Positions 33,751-43,100 of a stretch of DNA of 64,000 bases are shown here, one piece after another. Source of the stretch: an uncultured beta proteobacterium (GTDB lineage: Bacteria > Pseudomonadota > Gammaproteobacteria > Burkholderiales > Burkholderiaceae_C); the NCBI GenBank assembly GCA_903909815.1, contig CAIVXG010000082.1, positions 1 through 64,000 of the forward strand. Reading direction: 5' to 3'. The notes under the pieces were generated by a model. It worked only from the letters and a program-made list of their open reading frames with translations. It did no database searches and had not been told where the DNA came from. The translations under genes were made by a program, and so were the position numbers. Every line of letters begins with the position of its first letter. Positions within the stretch are counted from its first letter, which is position 1.

Positions 33751-35382
33751 GTGACCTATTCCTTTGAAACGCGGCGCCGCCGCACCTTTGCCATCATTTC
33801 CCACCCGGACGCGGGCAAGACCACGCTCACCGAAAAACTGCTGCTGTTCTCGGGCGCGATCCAGATCGCCGGCTCGGTGAAGGCGCGCAAGGCGACGCGC
33901 CACGCCACCAGCGACTGGATGGAGATCGAGAAGCAGCGCGGCATTTCGGTCGCGAGCTCGGTCATGCAGATGGTGTATCGCGACCATGTCATCAATCTGC
34001 TGGACACGCCCGGTCACAAGGACTTCTCGGAAGACACTTACCGCGTGCTCACCGCCGTCGATTCCGCGCTGATGGTGATTGATGCGGCCAACGGCGTGGA
34101 GGCACAAACGCGCCGTCTGATCGAGGTCTGCCGCCAGCGGGACACGCCCATCATCACCTTCGTCAACAAGATGGACCGAGAGGTGCGCGATCCGCTGGAC
34201 ATCCTGGACGAGGTCGAGCGCGAGCTTGGCATGCCCTGCGTTCCCATGACCTGGCCCGTGGGCCAGGGCAAGACCTTCGGCGGCATCATCAACCTGCGCA
34301 CCCAGACGATGACGGTGTTCGAGTCGGGCTCGGACCGGCGCTCGCAGGATTTCGAAACCATTGCGCTTGACGACCGCGCCACGCTGGAGAAGCGTTTCGG
34401 CCACGATTTCCAGACCGCCATGGACGCGATCGAACTGGCCTGTGGCGCCTCCCCCGAATTCGACGAAAAAGCCTTCCTCGAGGGAAAGCAGACGCCGGTT
34501 TTCTTCGGCTCGGGCGTGAACAATTTTGGCGTGATGGAAGTGCTGGACGCGCTCGTCGATCTGGCACCGCCGCCGCAGAACCGCACCAGTTCGCTGGCAG
34601 TGAACAAGGCGCCGGTGATCCGCACCGTGCACCCGAAAGACCCGTTCTTTTCGGGCGTGGTGTTCAAGGTGCAGGCCAACATGGACCCCTCGCACCGGGA
34701 CCGTATCGCCTTTGTGCGCATGTGCTCGGGCAAGTACACGCCGGGCCTCAAGCTCAAGGTGATGCGCACCGCCAAGGAGTTGCGTCCCACCAGCGTCGTG
34801 ACCTTCATGAGCCAGCGCCGCGAAGCCGTGGAAGAGGCCTATGCCGGCGACATCGTGGGCTTCACCACGCACGGCGGCGTGCAGTTGGGCGACACCATCA
34901 CCGACGGCTCCGTGAACCTGCAGTTCACCGGTCTGCCCTTCTTCGCGCCCGAGCTGTTCCAGACCGTGGTGCTGAGGAACCCGCTGCGCACCAAGCAGCT
35001 GCAGCAGGGACTGGCGCAGCTGGGCGAGGAAGGCGCGATCCAGGTATTCCGACCCGAGGTTGGCGGCAACATGCTGCTGGGCGCCGTGGGTCAACTGCAG
35101 TTCGAAGTGGTGCAGCACCGGCTCAAGGGCGAGTACGACGCCGACATCAAGCTCGAAGGCAGCCAGTACACCGGCGCGCGCTGGATCACGGCTGACACCC
35201 CGGCGGAGCTGCGCGCGTTTTGCGAGGCCTACCCGATGCGCATGGCACGCGACGCCGCCAATACCCTGGCCTATTTGTGCACCAGTCCGTATGACGTACG
35301 GCTGGCGCAGGAGAGGTTCCCGAAAATCCATTTCCATCCGCTGCGCGAGCACGCAGGGCTGGCGCTGCACAACGCAGGATGA
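33751..35382 (+). CDS. prfC: Peptide chain release factor 3
   Basis: The 543-residue translational GTPase has G1 HPDAGKTT, G3 DTPGHKD, G4 NKMDRE and the RF3-specific N-terminal TRRRRTFAIISHPDAGKTTL. It removes RF1 and RF2 from the ribosome after termination. The start is GTG at 33751. The length fits the family. It stands alone, followed by a dispersed repeat. Confidence 0.97.
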   Translation: MTYSFETRRRRTFAIISHPDAGKTTLTEKLLLFSGAIQIAGSVKARKATRHATSDWMEIEKQRGISVASSVMQMVYRDHVINLLDTPGHKDFSEDTYRVLTAVDSALMVIDAANGVEAQTRRLIEVCRQRDTPIITFVNKMDREVRDPLDILDEVERELGMPCVPMTWPVGQGKTFGGIINLRTQTMTVFESGSDRRSQDFETIALDDRATLEKRFGHDFQTAMDAIELACGASPEFDEKAFLEGKQTPVFFGSGVNNFGVMEVLDALVDLAPPPQNRTSSLAVNKAPVIRTVHPKDPFFSGVVFKVQANMDPSHRDRIAFVRMCSGKYTPGLKLKVMRTAKELRPTSVVTFMSQRREAVEEAYAGDIVGFTTHGGVQLGDTITDGSVNLQFTGLPFFAPELFQTVVLRNPLRTKQLQQGLAQLGEEGAIQVFRPEVGGNMLLGAVGQLQFEVVQHRLKGEYDADIKLEGSQYTGARWITADTPAELRAFCEAYPMRMARDAANTLAYLCTSPYDVRLAQERFPKIHFHPLREHAGLALHNAG

Positions 35383-35391
35383 TTTTTTCCC

Positions 35392-35473
35392 GTCATTGCG
35401 AGGCCGTAGGCCGCGGCAATCCACGGTGGCGCACCAGCAAGGGCATGGATTGCCACGCTTCGCTCGCAATGAC
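35392..35473. repeat. Dispersed palindromic repeat, full copy
   Basis: The unit runs from GTCATTGCGAG to CTCGCAATGAC with inner arms GCGGCAATCCA and TGGATTGCCACG. It is the same family as at 25119-25201 and folds into a long imperfect hairpin. It lies between prfC and the HAD gene, ending 5 nt before the proposed HAD start. Confidence 0.8.
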
Positions 35474-35478
35474 AGACA

Positions 35479-36324
35479 ATGAGTGCGCCAGATTTTGAAA
35501 ATTCAATGACCACCATGAGCCTGCGCCCACTCTTCGAACTCCCGCGCGCCGTGGCGGCGCAGCTGCATACGGTGTTCAGCGACATCGACGACACCCTCAC
35601 CACCGACGGTCGGCTCCCGCCACAGGCCTACGCGGCGATGGACCAACTGCGCCATGCAGGATTGCGCCTGATCCTGATCACCGGTCGCCCCGCGGGCTGG
35701 TGCGACCACATCGCGCGCATGTGGCCGGTGGATGGCGTGATCGGCGAAAACGGTGCCTTCTACTACTGGCACGACAATGAGGCGCGCAAGCTCAAATGCC
35801 GCCACCTGCTGGACGCGACCGAGCGCGAAGCCCATGCGGCAAAGCTTGCCGCCGTGCGCGACACCATCCTGCGCGAAGTGCCAGGATGCGCGGTCGCGTC
35901 AGACCAGTTCTGCCGCCTGTACGACCTGGCAATTGACTTTTGCGAAGACGTGGCACCGCTGCCCAACGCAGCGATCGATCGTATCGTGGCGCTGATGGAG
36001 CAGGCTGGAATGACGGCCAAGGTCAGCTCCATCCACGTCAACGGCTGGTTCGGCAGCTACGACAAACTGAGCATGGCGCACCTGATGCTGCGCGAGCGCT
36101 ACGGCCTGGAACTGGCGCAGGAACGCGAGCGCTGCCTGTTCGTGGGCGACTCGCCCAACGACGCTCCGATGTTCGCCTACCTGCCCCACGCCGTGGGTGT
36201 TGCCAACGTGCACGACATGGCGGCTCGCATGAGCGCCCTGCCAGCCTATGTCACGCCGTCACGCGGCGGCGCCGGATTTGCTGAAGTTGCCAGCGCGCTG
36301 GTGGCGGCGCGGGAAGCAAGCTGA
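35479..36324 (+). CDS. HAD family hydrolase (Cof/MPGP-like)
   Basis: The protein of about 281 residues has HAD motif 1 FSDIDDTLTTDG, motif 2 LILITGRPAG and the late motif LFVGDSPNDAPMF. This places it in the HAD-IIB group with a C2 cap (residues about 95-200), like sugar phosphatases and mannosyl-3-phosphoglycerate phosphatase. The substrate is unknown. The start at 35479 is close to the repeat; internal ATGs at 35506 (MTTMSLRPLF) and 35515 are plausible. The DUF2164 gene follows after 10 nt. Confidence 0.87.
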   Translation: MSAPDFENSMTTMSLRPLFELPRAVAAQLHTVFSDIDDTLTTDGRLPPQAYAAMDQLRHAGLRLILITGRPAGWCDHIARMWPVDGVIGENGAFYYWHDNEARKLKCRHLLDATEREAHAAKLAAVRDTILREVPGCAVASDQFCRLYDLAIDFCEDVAPLPNAAIDRIVALMEQAGMTAKVSSIHVNGWFGSYDKLSMAHLMLRERYGLELAQERERCLFVGDSPNDAPMFAYLPHAVGVANVHDMAARMSALPAYVTPSRGGAGFAEVASALVAAREAS

Positions 36325-36334
36325 GGCTGCTGGC

Positions 36335-36607
36335 ATGGCGATTGAGATCCCCAAAGAGCTGCGTCAACAGGCCATCGCGTCCATCGAGCGCTATTTCCGC
36401 CAGAACACGGACGAGGAAATCGGCAACATGGCCGCGGGCGCGTTGCTGAATTTCTTCCTCGAAGAGCTGGGACCCGTGGTCTACAACAAGGCCGTCGCCG
36501 ACGTGCAGGAACGATTGCAGATGCGGGTCTCGGAACTGGACATCGAAATCCACGAAGACGAGTTCCCGTACTGGCGCAGGTTGGAGCGTCTGCGGAAGGC
36601 CAAATAG
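36335..36607 (+). CDS. DUF2164 family protein
   Basis: The 90-residue protein MAIEIPKELRQQAIASIERY followed by FRQNTDEEIGNMAAGALLNF and YNKAVADVQERLQMRVSELD matches DUF2164, a small soluble family of unknown function. It follows the HAD gene by 10 nt and is probably co-transcribed. Confidence 0.88.
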   Translation: MAIEIPKELRQQAIASIERYFRQNTDEEIGNMAAGALLNFFLEELGPVVYNKAVADVQERLQMRVSELDIEIHEDEFPYWRRLERLRKAK

Positions 36608-36712
36608 GCGCTGATGTAGACGGCCGTGACTTGAGTTCCCATATCATTTTGATTACGATGTTGACATGCCTATCTCACGCATCATTTTCCACTTGCAACT
36701 GCTGACCGGCCG

Positions 36713-36856
36713 CAGCTTGAGGCGGTGGTGGTAGGGCACATTCCCGGCAAGGGCAAGTACGCCGGCATGCTGGATGCACTGAACGTCAAGGCGCAGAGCG
36801 GACAGAACTTCAGACTGGACCCTCGCGTCGCCAGGGCACGTTACCTGCGCATCTGA
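36713..36856 (+). pseudogene. C-terminal relic of an ATP-dependent DNA ligase
   Basis: The plus strand reads QLEAVVVGHIPGKGKYAGML, then DALNVKAQSGQNFRLDPRVA and RARYLRI with a TGA at 36854. The E-AVV-H-PGKGKYAGMLGAL block is the OB-fold start of LigB/LigE-type ATP-dependent DNA ligases. The part between FRLD and the final RYLRI is missing (normally GTGFSDAQR and more), and no upstream nucleotidyltransferase domain exists. It is a deleted gene remnant. Its end overlaps the convergent CBS gene by 16 nt. Confidence 0.6.
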
Positions 36857-37302
36857 CGTTCGCGCTGACCCTCGCTGTGGATCGCGGAGACCAGCAAGCC
36901 GAGTTCCTGCACCAGCACGTCGAGCACGTCGTCCAGCGTCACCAGGCCCAGCAATTCGCCACTAAAACCCACGACAGGAACCCGACGCACACCCTTGCGG
37001 CGCATGCTGCGAACCAGGTCGATGAGCGAGTCGTCCTCGCGCGCCAGCAGGAGGTCGGTGCTCATCACGTCCTCAGCGCACAGCACGCTGGCATCAAGGT
37101 CGGTCGCGACCACGGCCGTCACGATGTCGCGATCGGTCAACATGCCCACGACCACGCGCTCGGCGCCATGCTCTTCGACCACGACCAGGCAACCCACATG
37201 GTTCTCGCGCATGAGGCGCGCCGCGCCAGCCATGGTGGTGGTGCGAAACGCGATGGTGAGCACGCGCGCACAGATTTCACCCGTAGTCAAACGTTCTCCC
37301 AT
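36841..37302 (-). CDS. CBS domain protein
   Basis: The 153-residue protein consists of two CBS motifs (AFRTTTMAGAARLMRENHVG with GMLTDRDIVTAVV, and VMSTDLLLAREDDSLIDLVR with GLVTLDDVLDVLV). CBS pairs bind adenine nucleotides. ATG 37302 has a strong AAGGAG ribosome binding site six bases upstream, so it is preferred over 37344. The HPF-like gene lies 45 nt upstream on the same strand. Confidence 0.88.
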   Translation of the reverse strand: MGERLTTGEICARVLTIAFRTTTMAGAARLMRENHVGCLVVVEEHGAERVVVGMLTDRDIVTAVVATDLDASVLCAEDVMSTDLLLAREDDSLIDLVRSMRRKGVRRVPVVGFSGELLGLVTLDDVLDVLVQELGLLVSAIHSEGQRERQMRR

Positions 37303-37347
37303 GAGCTGCTCCTTGGTGCGTTTCGATGCTGGCTCCAGCGCCACAGT

Positions 37348-37731
37348 TCAGACCGTCCGTGCGCCGTTGTCACCCGCTTCTTCCAACTCGCTGGGCGACA
37401 TTGGCCGGTGCTGCTTTACCTGTCCCCGGCGCTGGCGCGTGACGTCTACCACCTGACGCCTCATGTTGTCGAAGGCGTCGCGCAAGGCGATGTAGACGTC
37501 TTCGCTGTGCGCCCGGTTCGCCACCAGTTCGTGTCCAGGAAGGATGAGGTCAATGCGCACGCCAAAGGCTCGCCCCTGGCGCTGATGCTTTGGTGGCTCA
37601 TCGATGGCGACGCGACAAGCCATGATGTCGGGCGCAAACAGCTCCAACTTGTGCGCGTGGTCACGCACGCTGGCCTCCAAGGCATCGGATGCTTCCATGC
37701 CATGAAACAGGATTTGTACCGGGACTTTCAT
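37348..37731 (-). CDS. HPF/RaiA-family ribosome-associated protein
   Basis: The 127-residue protein starts MKVPVQILFHGMEASDALEA and has HAHKLELFAPDIMACRVAID, GVRIDLILPGHELVANR and YIALRDAFDNMRRQVVDVTR, the alpha-beta S30AE/RaiA pattern. It lacks the long C-terminal domain of long HPF. It may bind ribosomes in stress or stationary phase, but it is divergent, so the role is inferred. The ATG at 37731 is chosen by the fit to the family. Confidence 0.8.
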   Translation of the reverse strand: MKVPVQILFHGMEASDALEASVRDHAHKLELFAPDIMACRVAIDEPPKHQRQGRAFGVRIDLILPGHELVANRAHSEDVYIALRDAFDNMRRQVVDVTRQRRGQVKQHRPMSPSELEEAGDNGARTV

Positions 37732-37898
37732 AGGAGACCTTTTGCGCCTGACGGCGGCGCACCCGTTCATCTTCGTCTGACTGGGCACTGGAGCGATTGA
37801 GATTTCTCAACCGCCCGAATGCAAGCACCCAAGCAACGACTAAACTCGGGCCACTGCGAGCCTGCATCCTCCATTGACCCAGCCCGACTTCCTTGACC

Positions 37899-40124
37899 AT
37901 GACCCGCTCTTTCAACCGTTGGCGCCATTGGCTGGTGCTGGTCAGCTGCCTGCTGGCGCTGGGAGTGGCCTTGGTATGGAACGCCCAGCGCGAACACGCC
38001 CGCATTGAAGCGTTAGAACAGGAGCGCCTGGCAACGCAATCGAAGGTGATCGCGGACAACCTGACGCGCAAACTCACAGCCATCAATCTGAGCCTGGAAT
38101 CCATCATGACCGAGCTGCCTGCCTGGCATAGGCGTGCAGATGGTCAGGCCGAGGCGGTGCGCAATCTCAAAACCCTGAATGCGGCCATGCCGTCGGTCCG
38201 CAGCTTCCTGGTGCTGGACGCGCAGGGAACCGCCACGCTATCGGACATCGCGGAGTTGGTGGGGCGCGATTTTTCTCAACGAGAATATTTTCTGACCCCC
38301 CAGAGTGCATTGAATGGGAAAACGCTTTACGTCAGTCCGCCGTTCAAAACGGTGCTGGGAAATTTCGTCATCACCTTGAGCCGCGTGGTCTTCGATGCCA
38401 ACGGAAGATTTGCCGGCGTTGTGGCAGCCACCGCCGATCCGGTGGATTTGCATTTTTTGCTGAGTTCGGTGCGCTACGCCGACGACATGCGCTCGCGTCT
38501 GGTGCATGGCGACGGCAAGGTCTTTGTGGTGGAGCCCGAAGTGGCCGATGTTGCGGGCCGCGACCTGTCTGCATCCCATTCGTTTTTCAGCAGACACATC
38601 CAGAGCGGCGCAGCGCTGAGCTATTTCACCGACACCTCGGTTTCCACCCGCGACGAGCGCATGGCGGTGCTGCGCACGATTCAGCCGCCCGAACTGGCGA
38701 TGGACAAGCCGCTGGTGATTGCCATCTCGCGCAATACCGATACCCTGTTTTCGCAATGGCATCACGACGTTCGAGACCAGTTGCTGGTTTATTGTTTACT
38801 GGTGTTGCTGGGTACTCTCAGCCTCACCCTGTGGCGGCGTCAAGGCACGCAGCAGCGTTTGAGCAATCAGCGCCTCCATCTCGCCACTACCGCGGCAGGT
38901 GTTGGGATATGGGAATTTACCCTGACCACCCGGACCTACCACTGGGACAGTGCCATGTTCGCTCTTTTTGGCCTGGATCCGAAGGCTGCCAATGCGCGCA
39001 ACGACGACTGGCACCGGTTGATGTTGCCGGGGGAACTCGATCGCATCAAGAGTGCCACGCGCGCCGTACTCAAGAATGGGAATCCCTTCGATCTGACCTT
39101 TCAGATTCGACGCCCTGACGGGGAATTGCGCTTCATGCGCAATCGGGCAGCACTGCACGACGAGGGTACGGGCCGGTACACGCGCCTGATCGGCACCACG
39201 GTGGACGTGACGGAGCGCAAACGGCGCGAAGCAGACATGCGCATTGCCGCAACCGCTTTTGAATGCCAGGAGTCGATCCTGGTGACCGATGCGAAGCACG
39301 TCATTCTGCGGGTCAACCGGGCATTTTCGGAGCTGCACGGCTATAGCGCAGACGAAGTTTTGGGGCGCACGCCGCGCCTGCTGCAGTCGGGTCGGCACGA
39401 CGCTGGCTTTTACCAGGCGATGGCGGCCGAACTGGGGCGCGTGGGCACCTGGCAGGGCGAGGTCTGGAACCGACGCAAAAGCGGGGAGGTCTTCCCGGAG
39501 TGGCTCAGCATCACCGCCGTGCACAATGAAGAGGGGGTCGTGACCCACTACGTTGCCACCCAGTCCGACATCACGCAGCGCTTGGCGGCGGAGGACGAGA
39601 TCAAGCACATGGCCTTTTATGACCCGCTGACGCACCTGCCCAATCGTCGCCTGCTGCACGACCGGCTGCACCAGGCGGTGATCCATGCCAAGCGTCACCA
39701 ACAGCAACTGGCGCTGCTGTTCGTCGACCTGGACCGGTTCAAACCCGTCAATGACGAGTTCGGGCACAAGGCCGGTGACGATTTGCTGCAGGCGGTCGCC
39801 CTGCGTTTGCAGGCCTGCGTGCGCGAGTCCGACACGGTGGCGCGCATTGGCGGCGACGAGTTTGTGCTGCTGGTGCCAGGAATTTCCTCGGCTCAGGACG
39901 CCGTCTACGTGGCAGAAAAAATCCACGGTTCACTGAAAAAGGCGTTCACGCTCTCCGGTGGCCGGCAAGTTCAAATCTCGTCGAGCACCGGCATTGCCAT
40001 TTACCCCGCGCACGGCCAGGACGAGGCCGAACTCACGGCCCATGCGGACGCCGCGATGTACCAGGCGAAGACCGCCGGGCGCGACCGCTTCGTGCTGTAT
40101 CAGGCGCCAGCCATCGTGCCCTGA
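37899..40124 (+). CDS. Membrane diguanylate cyclase with Cache and PAS domains
   Basis: The 741-residue protein has an N-terminal span (HWLVLVSCLLALGVALVW) and a periplasmic Cache-type sensor at about residues 35-285. A second span (LLVYCLLVLLGTLSLTLW) follows near 300. Two PAS domains lie at about 325-560, and the GGDEF domain is at the end. The active site GGDEF is at residues 651-655 and the inhibitory I-site RESD lies five residues before it. It makes cyclic di-GMP in response to a periplasmic signal. No EAL domain is present. The TTG at 37893 is an alternative start two codons earlier. Confidence 0.93.
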   Translation: MTRSFNRWRHWLVLVSCLLALGVALVWNAQREHARIEALEQERLATQSKVIADNLTRKLTAINLSLESIMTELPAWHRRADGQAEAVRNLKTLNAAMPSVRSFLVLDAQGTATLSDIAELVGRDFSQREYFLTPQSALNGKTLYVSPPFKTVLGNFVITLSRVVFDANGRFAGVVAATADPVDLHFLLSSVRYADDMRSRLVHGDGKVFVVEPEVADVAGRDLSASHSFFSRHIQSGAALSYFTDTSVSTRDERMAVLRTIQPPELAMDKPLVIAISRNTDTLFSQWHHDVRDQLLVYCLLVLLGTLSLTLWRRQGTQQRLSNQRLHLATTAAGVGIWEFTLTTRTYHWDSAMFALFGLDPKAANARNDDWHRLMLPGELDRIKSATRAVLKNGNPFDLTFQIRRPDGELRFMRNRAALHDEGTGRYTRLIGTTVDVTERKRREADMRIAATAFECQESILVTDAKHVILRVNRAFSELHGYSADEVLGRTPRLLQSGRHDAGFYQAMAAELGRVGTWQGEVWNRRKSGEVFPEWLSITAVHNEEGVVTHYVATQSDITQRLAAEDEIKHMAFYDPLTHLPNRRLLHDRLHQAVIHAKRHQQQLALLFVDLDRFKPVNDEFGHKAGDDLLQAVALRLQACVRESDTVARIGGDEFVLLVPGISSAQDAVYVAEKIHGSLKKAFTLSGGRQVQISSSTGIAIYPAHGQDEAELTAHADAAMYQAKTAGRDRFVLYQAPAIVP

Positions 40125-40154
40125 CTTGCCGCGTCGAGCCGCAAGCCAGTCATT

Positions 40155-43100
40155 TCACCGCGCCAGCACCGGCGCCAGCGCGAGGCCTGTGGGCGTAGCG
40201 CGGCGTACCACTTGCTCAGGGGTGCCGCAAGCCACCACCCGACCGCCGCCCTTGCCACCGTCGGGCCCCAGATCCAGCACCCAGTCGGCTTCGGCGATGA
40301 CGTCCAGGTCGTGCTCGATCACGATCACCGAGTGGCCGCTGCTCACCAATCGGTGCAGCACCTGGATCAGCTTTTCCACGTCCGCCATGTGCAGGCCCAC
40401 CGTGGGTTCGTCCAGCACGTACAGGGTGTGCGGCGCCTTCTGTCCGCGGCGCGTGATGTCGTCGCGCACCTTACTCAGCTCGGTCACGAGCTTGATGCGC
40501 TGCGCCTCGCCGCCGGACAGCGTGGGCGAGGGCTGGCCCAGCGTGAGGTAGCCCAGGCCCACGTCCTTGAGCAGTTGCAGCGGGTGCGCGATGTGCGGCA
40601 TGGCGGCAAAGAAATCCACCGCTTCGTCCACCTCCATTTGCAGCACCTCGCCGATGTTGCGCCCGCGCCAGGTGACGGCCTGGGTCTCGGGGTTGAAGCG
40701 TGCGCCGTGGCAGACCTCGCACGGCACTTTCACGTCCGGCAAGAAGCTCATGGCGATGGTGCGCAGGCCCTGGCCTTCGCAACCCGGGCAACGGCCGTCG
40801 CCAGTGTTGAAGCTGAAGCGACTCGCACTGTAGCCACGGGCCCGCGCCTCCAGCGTTTCGGCAAAGAGTTTGCGAATCGTGTCCCAAAAGCCGATGTAGG
40901 TCGCGGGGCAGGAGCGCGGCGTCTTGCCGATCGGCGTCTGGTCCACTTCCAGCACCCGGTCAATCGACTCGAAGCCGCTGACCGAGCTGCAGCCGCTCCA
41001 GGTGATCGCAGCACCCGCTTCGAGGGCATCGCGTCCGGCCTTGGTGGAGCGCTGCGCCACCGCCGTCTGCACGCTCGCCAGCAACACGTCGCGCGCCAGC
41101 GTGGACTTGCCGGAGCCGGAGACGCCGGTGACGGCAACCAGACGACCCAGGGGAAATGTCGCGCTGACGTTTTGCAGGTTGTGCATGGTCGCGTTGTGGA
41201 CCATGACACCGTCCAGCGCATCGGCTTGCGTCATCCGTCGCGGCTGCAACGGATGCTTCATGGCGTGCAGCAGGTAGCGCCCGGTCTGCGAGTCCTGCGC
41301 CCGTTCCAGGTCGGCCACCCGCCCTTGAGCCACCAGACGCCCGCCGCGCTTACCGGCGCCGGGACCGATATCGATGATGTGGTCGGCGGCGCGAATGGTG
41401 TCCTCGTCGTGCTCCACCACCACCAGCGTGTTGCCCTTGTCGCTCAGGGTTTGCAGCGCCTTCAGCAGAATGCGGTTGTCGCGCGCGTGCAGTCCGATGG
41501 TGGGCTCGTCCAGCACGTAGCACACGCCCTGCAGGTTGCTCCCCAACTGCGCCGCCAGGCGAATGCGCTGGGCCTCGCCGCCACTTAAGCTGGGCGCGCC
41601 GCGATCGAGCGTGAGGTAGTCCAGCCCCACTTCCTCCAAGAACTCCAGTCGTCCCCTGATTTCGGGAATGAGGTCGCGCGCAATGCCGGCCTCACGCGCG
41701 CTCATCTGGCCCAGCAGCTGCAGCGACTGCACCCACTGGCGCACCTCGCTCACACTCAAAGAGGCAATGTCGGTGATGGCCCAGGCGCTGGTGCCTGTCG
41801 TCGAATTCGCACCAAACTTCACAGCGCGCGCGGTGGGGTTCAAACGCGTACCCTGGCAACTGGGGCAGGCGTGATCGGTCAGGTCGTCCACGTCGGGTTC
41901 GGCAAACGTCTGCTCGCGCCCCTGGCGGTCGTCGTCGCGCACCGAGTCGTCGAACACCTTGCGCTGCTCCTTGCTCAGCTTGACACCGGTGCCGACGCAG
42001 TCCGGGCACCAGCCATGCTTGCTGTTGTAGCTGAACAGGCGCGGATCGAGCTCGGCGTAGGAGGTGGAGCAGACCGGGCAGGCGCGCTTGCTGGAGAAGG
42101 CGCTGAGCGTGCCAATGCTGGCCGTCGGCGTGCCGTCAAGCATGGCCTGACGCAGGCCGCCAAGCTTGCTCAGCACGTGCACCACGCCCTTGCCCAATTC
42201 CAGCGCACGCGCCAGGGTCTGGCGCAGCAGGGCTTCGTTTTCGGGCGTGATGTCCAGACTGGCGACCGGCAACTCGATCGTGTGTTCCTTGAAGCGATCC
42301 AGGCGTGGAAAGTTCGTTGTCGGCAGAAAGTTGCCATCCACCCGCAAATGCGTGTGGCCGCGGGGGCGCGCCCAGTCCGCCAGTTCGGTGTAGACGCCCT
42401 TGCGGTTCAGCACCAGGGGCGCGAGCAGGCCGATGTGCTCGCCGCGGAAGTTTTTCAGCAACTGCGCCGCGATGCTGTTGGGCGTTTGCGGCTGCACCGC
42501 CGCACCGTCGTGAATGCAGTGCTGCGTTCCCAGCTTCACGTACAGCAAGCGCAAAAAATGCCAGACCTCGGTCGTGGTTCCAACGGTGGACTTGCGCCCG
42601 CCGCGACTCAGACGCTGCTCGATCGCCACCGTCGGTGGGATGCCATAGACCGCGTCCACCTCGGGCCGGCCCGCTGGCTGCACGATGCTGCGTGCATAGG
42701 CATTGAGGCTTTCCAGGTAGCGGCGCTGTCCCTCGTTGAACAGGATGTCAAATGCCAGCGTCGATTTTCCGGAGCCGCTCACGCCCGTGACCACGTTGAA
42801 CTTGCCGCGCGGGATGTTGACGCTTAGAGACTGAAGGTTGTGCTCCTTGGCGTTGACGATCTGAATCGACAAATTGGGGTCAGATTCCAATTCTTTTTTT
42901 CTGACTATTTTTGTTGCCAAATTAATTGGAATCTGACCCCAATTATCTTTTTCCTGGACCATGACTCCGTCGTAGTCGCGCAGCGCGCGACCGGTGTGCG
43001 AACTCGGGTGCTGGCGCAGGTCGTCGGGGGTGCCGACGGCAACGACCTCGCCGCCGGCGTCGCCGCCTTCAGGGCCCAGGTCGATGAGCCAGTCGCTGGC

